A stretch of DNA of 19,625 bases. It comes from Lachnospiraceae bacterium UBA7160 (GTDB lineage Bacteria > Bacillota > Clostridia > Lachnospirales > Lachnospiraceae). Both the position numbers and the translations under genes were made by a program. Where the stretch lies: NCBI GenBank assembly GCA_002491565.1, contig DKWE01000049.1:1-19625 (forward strand), given 5' to 3'. Positions 15,410-19,625 of this stretch are shown here, piece after piece (positions within the stretch are counted from its first letter, which is position 1; each line of letters opens with the position of its first letter). The notes under the pieces were generated by a model that was not told the origin of the DNA, did not search any database, and saw nothing but the letters and a program-made list of their open reading frames with translations.

Positions 15410-16282
15410 ATGCTGCAGCTATCGCACAGAATGAGGGCAGTTGCCGGGCTGGTGGGTTCCGGCGGAAGCCTGGCGGATGTGGGAACCGACCATGGATACA
15501 TACCGGTTTATCTGGTGAAGCAGGGACGGATACGCCATGTGATAGCGGCAGATATCAATGAGGGGCCGCTTGCCCGTGCGCGCGAGCATATCCTGGCTTA
15601 CCATCTGGAGGACCAGATTGAGACGCGGCTGTCGGATGGACTGCGCGAAATACGTCCGGGCGAGGTACAGTCCGTGGTAATTGCCGGGATGGGCGGACCG
15701 CTGATGGTGCGCATTCTCTCGGATGGACAGAAAGTACTGGAGTTCTGTGAGGAACTGGTTTTGCAGCCGCAGTCCCATATACGGGAGGTGCGCAGCTGGC
15801 TGTGGGAACATAGCTGGCAGATCACGGCGGAGGATCTGGTGCTCGAGGATGAGAAGTTCTATCCAATGATGCGTGTGGTGCGCACCGGTGCAGGAAATGG
15901 AACGGATCACTGCGCCAGAGGCCGTGAAGTGATAAATGAATCTGGTAGTTGTGACAAAGTCCAGGATCAGGCGAAGGAATCCGGCAGCGGTGTTCGAGAC
16001 CGGGAGCCGTTCAATGAACCTGACGGTATCAGTGCTGCAGGGATAAGTGCAGCGCAGCTCCATGAGCTGGGGCTCTGCTACGGTCCACTTTTGCTCCGTC
16101 AGAAACATCCGCTGCTGGGGTCTTATCTGAAGCGGGAAGAGACACTGAAGCTGCGTGTGCTGCAGTCGCTGGACGGCAAGCATACGGAGGCAGCGGTGCA
16201 AAGGCGGCTGGAGCTGGCCGGGGAACTGGAGCTTCTGCACAAAGCGCGGGTGTTTCTGTCTGTTGATGCCGTGAAGCATTGA
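15410..16282 (+). CDS. trmK: tRNA (adenine-22-N1)-methyltransferase TrmK
   Basis: TrmK methylates N1 of adenosine 22 in the D-loop of certain tRNAs with S-adenosylmethionine. The N-terminal Rossmann domain shows the SAM-binding motif DVGTDHGYIP (residues 23-32), AADIN (46-50) and the catalytic IAGMGG (91-96). The C-terminal helical part contains YGPLLLRQKHPLLGSYL. At 290 residues it is longer than the roughly 230 usual for the family. The extra length is a hydrophilic segment at about 160-215 (Gly, Ser, Asp, Arg-rich) between the methyltransferase core and the helical domain. An AAGGGAGGGG site lies about 8 bases before the ATG. The neighbours dnaG-rpoD upstream and nif3 downstream match the Bacillus arrangement, which supports the call. 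Confidence 0.93.
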   Translation: MLQLSHRMRAVAGLVGSGGSLADVGTDHGYIPVYLVKQGRIRHVIAADINEGPLARAREHILAYHLEDQIETRLSDGLREIRPGEVQSVVIAGMGGPLMVRILSDGQKVLEFCEELVLQPQSHIREVRSWLWEHSWQITAEDLVLEDEKFYPMMRVVRTGAGNGTDHCARGREVINESGSCDKVQDQAKESGSGVRDREPFNEPDGISAAGISAAQLHELGLCYGPLLLRQKHPLLGSYLKREETLKLRVLQSLDGKHTEAAVQRRLELAGELELLHKARVFLSVDAVKH

Positions 16283-16300
16283 TTTATGACGGATACGTTT

Positions 16301-16339
16301 CTGCTGACAAATCTGTGCGGGTCGTTGGCCTGTCAGCAG
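16301..16339. repeat. Perfect 9-bp stem-loop after trmK
   Basis: CTGCTGACA (16301-16309) and TGTCAGCAG (16331-16339) are perfect inverted copies around a 21-base loop, starting 18 bases after the trmK stop. No T-run follows, so it is a poor intrinsic terminator, though it could stabilise an mRNA 3' end. A much larger palindrome begins 12 bases later. Confidence 0.55.
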
Positions 16340-16351
16340 TGAAGCCGAACG

Positions 16352-16457
16352 AAGTGATAGGATAGCATTGTCAGGTGAAGCTAACACAGTCAAATTTCTT
16401 TGCATAATTTTCTATCGGACTGTGTTGACTTCAATTGACGATGCCATTGTATCGCTT
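16352..16457. repeat. Long near-palindrome (about 40-bp imperfect stem, 26-base AT-rich loop)
   Basis: Bases 16352-16391 pair with 16418-16457. By hand I count 31 Watson-Crick pairs, 5 G-T pairs and 4 mismatches in 40 positions, with no bulge. The innermost nine (AACACAGTC with GACTGTGTT) are perfect. The loop 16392-16417 is AT-rich. It has no coding sense and fills the middle of the trmK-nif3 gap (16283-16570). It resembles a dispersed palindromic repeat or a miniature inverted-repeat element. Clear target-site duplications were not identified. Confidence 0.75.
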
Positions 16458-16570
16458 GCTCAGCTGCTTTGACAATAGAAAGCTATGAGGCAGAGTTTTG
16501 CAAGACATGAAAGAGACAGCACATTGCCTGTTTATTGGATGCAGAGAGAATAAAAGAAAAAGGAGAATTT

Positions 16571-17356
16571 ATGAAAGTCGGAAGAATAATCCGGGTGTTG
16601 GAGGAGCAATTTCCTCCTGCGCTCGCGCTTGACTGGGACAATCCCGGCCTTCAGGTCGGAGCTATGGATCGGAGTGTAAAGAAGATTGCAGTTGCACTGG
16701 ATGCGACGAATGAAGTGATCAAAGATTGCATAGATTGGAAGGCAGACCTGCTGGTCACTCATCATCCGCTTTTGATGTCCGGTATCCGACAGGTAAACAG
16801 TACTTCCATGTATGGAAGAAAGATTCTTGCATTGGCAGAACATGGGATTGCACATTACGCAATGCACACAAATTACGATGTGGCGGAGATGGGAAGGCTG
16901 GCAGAGCGGGCGCTGAAGCTTGAGAAATGCGAGCCATTGGAGACGACGGGAGTATCGGAGGACGGTGCTGCATACGGGATTGGCCGGATTGGCGACCTTC
17001 CGAAGAAGATGACAGCCAGGGAATGCTGTGACTTTGTGAAGAAGGCATTTGGGCTTCCCGATGTACGGCTGTTCGGAGCGGAAGGTACGGTGGTAAAGCA
17101 TGTTGCAGTCTGCCCTGGTTCTGGAAAAAGCATGATAAAGGATGCACTGGCAGGCAAAGCGCATCTGCTGGTTACAGGAGATATCGGACACCATGACGGA
17201 CTGGATGCAGTCGATCAGGGCCTGGTGATTATTGATGCCGGGCACTATGGGGTAGAGCAGATGTTCATACCACAGGTGGCAGCGCTTTTGGAGAAGAAAT
17301 TTCCGGATTTGAAGATAAAAGCGATAAAAACAGGCGCCCCATTCCAGACGATCTAG
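16571..17356 (+). CDS. Nif3/DUF34 family dinuclear metal-binding protein
   Basis: Nif3-like proteins (YqfO/YbgI) form ring-shaped hexamers with a two-metal centre. The biochemical role is unsettled; some are annotated as type 2 GTP cyclohydrolase I, which should be read with caution. The 261-residue protein has the metal-ligand motifs THHPLL (His64/His65), HTNYD (Asp103), a GDIGHHDGLDA segment and AGHYGVEQ (His and Glu) near the C-terminus. The start at 16571 is chosen because AAAAGGAGA lies just upstream and the family begins like MKVGRIIRVLEEQFP; an in-frame ATG at 16535 lacks a comparable site. It lacks the PII-like insert seen in longer members such as YqfO. It sits 288 bases after trmK, a conserved neighbour. 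Confidence 0.93.
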   Translation: MKVGRIIRVLEEQFPPALALDWDNPGLQVGAMDRSVKKIAVALDATNEVIKDCIDWKADLLVTHHPLLMSGIRQVNSTSMYGRKILALAEHGIAHYAMHTNYDVAEMGRLAERALKLEKCEPLETTGVSEDGAAYGIGRIGDLPKKMTARECCDFVKKAFGLPDVRLFGAEGTVVKHVAVCPGSGKSMIKDALAGKAHLLVTGDIGHHDGLDAVDQGLVIIDAGHYGVEQMFIPQVAALLEKKFPDLKIKAIKTGAPFQTI

Positions 17357-17449
17357 AGGAGAACAACCGGGCTGCAGTGTGTGATTTCGGAGTACATCGC
17401 TTTTCATTAAGAGTGCGATTTTAGTCTGTGAGGAAGAGAGGAGGAGCGT

Positions 17450-19120
17450 ATGGAGGCAAACAAGATACATGTGGAAGTAATGGGGGAAAGACGGCAGTAT
17501 CCGGCGGACATCCGTTATCAGGAGCTGGTTGCGGGATTTCAGCAGAAGTTTGCGTATCCAATCGTACTGGCAAAAGAGGACGGAAGGCTGCGTGAGCTGA
17601 CTAAAAAAGTGGCGGACGGGAGCCGGATCGAATTTGTGACCGTGCAGGATAAGGCAGGGTTCAGCACGTATCGTCGAAGCGTGGTTCTTCTGATGCTGAA
17701 GGCAATCTACCATGTTGTCGGGGATAATACTAATATTGAGCGTGTCGGTGTGCATTTTGCCGTCAGCGGCGGATATTACTGTACGATGAAGGGAAAAGCT
17801 GCGCTGACGCAGGAATTTCTGGATGAGGTAAAGGCATACATGTGCCAGCTGGTAGATGAGGCACAGCCGATCCGGAAGACTTCTATAGCTACGTATGAGG
17901 CGCGCAGGAAATTCCGGGAATACCGGATGTATGACAAGGAAGCATTGTTCCGTTACCGCAGAGCATCCAAGGTGAATATGTATGAGCTGCTAACCTTTGA
18001 GGACTACTTTTACGGTTATATGGTACCGGATACTTCCTATCTAAAGTACTTTGACTTGAAGTTATTTGATGATGGCTTTGTCCTCTGTTTTCCGACACGT
18101 AAGGATCCCACACATTTGCCAGAGTTTGCGCCGGAGAGGAAGATCTATCAGGTGCAGAAGGATTCCATGGAATGGGGAGCGCGGCTTGGGATTCCGACTG
18201 TGGGAGCGCTAAATGATTTTATCGTTCAGCATGATGTGAAGGAGCTGATCATGGTGCAGGAGGCGTACCATGAGAAGCGAATTGCCGGGATCGCGGAGCA
18301 GATCGCTTCGGATCCCAAACGGAAGATTGTGCTGATCGCCGGCCCGTCTTCGTCCGGAAAGACGACTTTTTCCCATCGGCTTGCTACTCAGCTTGCGGTA
18401 TATGGACTAAAGCCGCATCCGATTGCAGCGGATGATTACTTTGTGGAGAGAGAAAAGACGCCGAAGGATGCAGATGGGAAATACGATTTTGAGCGGATCG
18501 AGGCGATTGATGCCGAGCAGTTGAATCGGGATATGAGCAGGCTGCTGCGCGGGGAGACGGTAGAACTCCCAACGTTTAATTTCAAGACCGGGAAGCGTGA
18601 ATACAAAGGAAAATACAAGACCCTGGGTCCGGAGGATATCCTGATTATTGAAGGAATTCATTGTCTGAATGACCGCCTGACCTATGCGCTGCCAAAGGAG
18701 AACAAGTTTAAGATTTATATCAGTGCTCTGACACAGCTGAATGTCGATGAACATAACCGGATACCGACAACAGACGGCAGGCTGCTGCGGCGGATTGTGC
18801 GGGATGCGAGGACGCGCGGAGCGACCGCGAAGCATACAATCGGCATGTGGGATTCCGTTCGCAGAGGAGAAGAGAATCACATTTTCCCATTCCAGGAGAG
18901 TGCAGATGTGATGTTCAATTCTGCATTGATTTATGAACTTGCGGTATTGAAGCAGTATGCAGAGCCGCTGCTGTTTTCGATCAGCCAGGAGGAGCCGGAG
19001 TATGAGGAGGCAAAGCGGCTGCTGAAGTTCCTGGATTATTTTCTTCCGGTTCCAGGCGACGCGATCCCGAATAGCTCGTTGATCCGGGAGTTCATCGGGG
19101 GAGGGTGCTTTGAACTGTAG
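17450..19120 (+). CDS. Nucleoside kinase-like protein: TGS/ThrRS-like N-terminus fused to uridine-kinase domain
   Basis: This 556-residue protein has two parts. The N-terminal half (about 1-275) starts with a TGS-like beta domain (residues about 1-65), then a segment resembling the second editing-associated domain of threonyl-tRNA synthetase. The C-terminal half (about 285-540) is a P-loop kinase of the uridine kinase/phosphoribulokinase type. Its Walker A is GPSSSGKTT (298-306), followed by AADDYFV, LPTFNFKTGKREYKG and LIIEGIHCLND. Such fusions are common in Clostridia and are annotated as nucleoside kinase; uridine or cytidine is the expected substrate, but this is not shown by sequence. 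There are no aminoacylation motifs. A GAGGAGG site lies about 6 bases before the ATG. It follows nif3 by 93 bases. Confidence 0.9.
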   Translation: MEANKIHVEVMGERRQYPADIRYQELVAGFQQKFAYPIVLAKEDGRLRELTKKVADGSRIEFVTVQDKAGFSTYRRSVVLLMLKAIYHVVGDNTNIERVGVHFAVSGGYYCTMKGKAALTQEFLDEVKAYMCQLVDEAQPIRKTSIATYEARRKFREYRMYDKEALFRYRRASKVNMYELLTFEDYFYGYMVPDTSYLKYFDLKLFDDGFVLCFPTRKDPTHLPEFAPERKIYQVQKDSMEWGARLGIPTVGALNDFIVQHDVKELIMVQEAYHEKRIAGIAEQIASDPKRKIVLIAGPSSSGKTTFSHRLATQLAVYGLKPHPIAADDYFVEREKTPKDADGKYDFERIEAIDAEQLNRDMSRLLRGETVELPTFNFKTGKREYKGKYKTLGPEDILIIEGIHCLNDRLTYALPKENKFKIYISALTQLNVDEHNRIPTTDGRLLRRIVRDARTRGATAKHTIGMWDSVRRGEENHIFPFQESADVMFNSALIYELAVLKQYAEPLLFSISQEEPEYEEAKRLLKFLDYFLPVPGDAIPNSSLIREFIGGGCFEL

Positions 19121-19127
19121 TCTTCTA

Positions 19128-19169
19128 GCTGCGAGGCAGGCGATACGGATATACTTCTTCAGATAATGG
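19128..19169 (+). repeat. Direct repeat upstream of rnpB, copy 1
   Basis: This 42-base unit starts GCTGC, contains CAGGCG and ATACTTCT, and ends GATAATGG. It matches copy 2 (129 bases later) at 31 of 42 positions without gaps. It begins 8 bases after the stop codon of the kinase-like gene. Its function is unknown; the DNA between the copies includes a small TTTTCAA/TTGAAAA hairpin (about 19186-19207). Confidence 0.5.
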
Positions 19170-19256
19170 TTTGTTGGCGTGCAATTTTTCAATTTGCAGT
19201 TTGAAAATCCGAGTGAAAAGTACGTTTGGATGAATTGTTAGTGACGAAAGCTTAGA

Positions 19257-19298
19257 GCTGCAGTTCAGGCGGGCCGGACATACTTCTCTGGATAATGG
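19257..19298 (+). repeat. Direct repeat upstream of rnpB, copy 2
   Basis: This is the second copy of the 42-base unit, ending 26 bases before the rnpB promoter -35. The conserved blocks are GCTGC, CAGGCG, CGGA, ATACTTCT and GATAATGG. The mismatches fall in clusters, as if the blocks were under constraint. Confidence 0.5.
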
Positions 19299-19324
19299 CT
19301 GGCTGAATTGGATAGTTTGAGGGA

Positions 19325-19353
19325 TTTACAAGGCAGAATTTCTATGTTAGAAT
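19325..19353 (+). promoter_or_regulatory. Promoter of rnpB
   Basis: TTTACA (19325-19330) and TAGAAT (19348-19353) are 17 bases apart, with an extended -10 TG at 19345-19346. Transcription would start near 19360, about 40 bases before the estimated mature 5' end of RNase P RNA, so a processed leader is implied. The position and quality fit a strongly expressed stable RNA. Confidence 0.7.
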
Positions 19354-19403
19354 ACGAGAGGTCAGCCGGGCGGCAGTGCAGAGCTGTATTTGCTGGTTCC
19401 GGC

Positions 19404-19625
19404 GTGCTGAGTAGGATAAATGGTCGCGGCTGGCAGGCCGAAAGGTGCCAGACGAGGAAAGTCCGGGCTTCACAGGGCAGGATGCCGGATAACGTCCGGT
19501 GGAGGCGACTCCAAGGATAGTGCAACAGAAATGTACCGCCGGCTTTGGCCGGTAAGGGTGGAAGGGCAGTGTAAGAGACTACCGCCCTCCCGGTGACGGG
19601 AGGGGCACATGTAAACCCCATCCGA
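19404..19625 (+). ncRNA. rnpB: RNase P RNA, bacterial class A, 3' end cut by the window
   Basis: This is the catalytic RNA of RNase P, which trims the 5' ends of tRNA precursors. The conserved core block GAGGAAAGTCCGGGCTTC is followed by CAGGGCAGGATGCCGG, then GTGCAACAGAAATGTACCGCC and GTAAGAGACTACCGCC, in the order and spacing of bacterial RNase P RNA. The overall layout looks like class A. The 5' end is estimated by placing P1 about 20 bases before GTCGCGGC (19423-19430), so it is uncertain by some 10 bases. The 3' part, including the second strand of P1 and P4, lies beyond the window. Confidence 0.95.

Noticed and set aside
16469..16500. Perfect -35 box TTGACA before nif3
   Set aside because: No acceptable -10 sequence lies 16-18 bases downstream.
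17396..17424. ATCGC/GCGAT hairpin followed by four T's after nif3
   Set aside because: The stem is only 5 bp and the T-run is short, too weak to call a terminator.
16532..17755. 407-codon minus-strand open frame opposite nif3
   Set aside because: It spans nif3 and the start of the kinase-like gene in antisense, is rich in His, Cys and Leu, and has no recognisable motif.
19265..19621. Minus-strand open frame over the RNase P RNA
   Set aside because: It overlaps a confidently identified structural RNA; the frame is incidental.
1..19625. CRISPR array, insertion sequence, prophage or toxin-antitoxin pair
   Set aside because: No regularly spaced identical repeats, transposase, integrase or toxin-like gene pairs were seen on either strand.

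Overview
The window looks like chromosomal DNA of a Gram-positive Clostridia member, most likely a Lachnospiraceae-type gut anaerobe. The evidence is the gene set and order (argCJBD; comEC-dnaG-rpoD-trmK-nif3; a uridine-kinase-like protein with a tRNA-synthetase-like N-terminus), strong purine-rich ribosome binding sites, and low-GC Gram-positive promoter spacing. This placement is inference, since no database search was possible. Every supported gene lies on the + strand. I see no insertion sequence, integrase, phage gene or CRISPR array, so most of this is core chromosome.

Region 1 (1-4850) is an arginine biosynthesis cluster. After a 17-codon tail of an unidentified upstream gene come argC, argJ, argB and argD, which cover the acetylated steps from glutamate to N-acetylornithine and back to ornithine. 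ArgJ recycles the acetyl group. argF is not in the window. A 290-bp gap separates argC from argJ, while argB and argD overlap by 11 bases.

Region 2 (4851-5607) holds a small YdcZ-type DMT membrane protein between two good sigma-A-type promoters: TTGCAT-18-TATACT before it, and TTGCAA-17-TACAAT (extended -10) before comEA.

Region 3 (5608-12301) is the most distinctive part. A lipoprotein version of the DNA receptor ComEA is followed by an OmpR-type response regulator, a membrane histidine kinase, a GerMN-domain lipoprotein and the DNA-uptake channel ComEC. A regulator-kinase-GerMN lipoprotein trio resembles actinobacterial MtrA-MtrB-LpqB, here inserted between two competence genes. The kinase start is ambiguous: adding one A to a four-A run would create a perfect TAATG-coupled start.

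Region 4 (12304-19120) is housekeeping: DNA primase (2 bases after comEC), the primary sigma factor, tRNA m1A22 methyltransferase TrmK with an unusual hydrophilic insertion, a Nif3/DUF34 metalloprotein, and the nucleoside kinase-like fusion. The dnaG-rpoD-trmK-nif3 order matches Bacillus subtilis dnaG-sigA-trmK-yqfO.

Region 5 (19121-19625) is intergenic DNA with a diverged 42-bp direct repeat, a strong promoter, and the 5' part of RNase P RNA (rnpB), which runs off the window end. The main unexplained non-coding structure is a 106-base near-palindrome at 16352-16457, between trmK and nif3.
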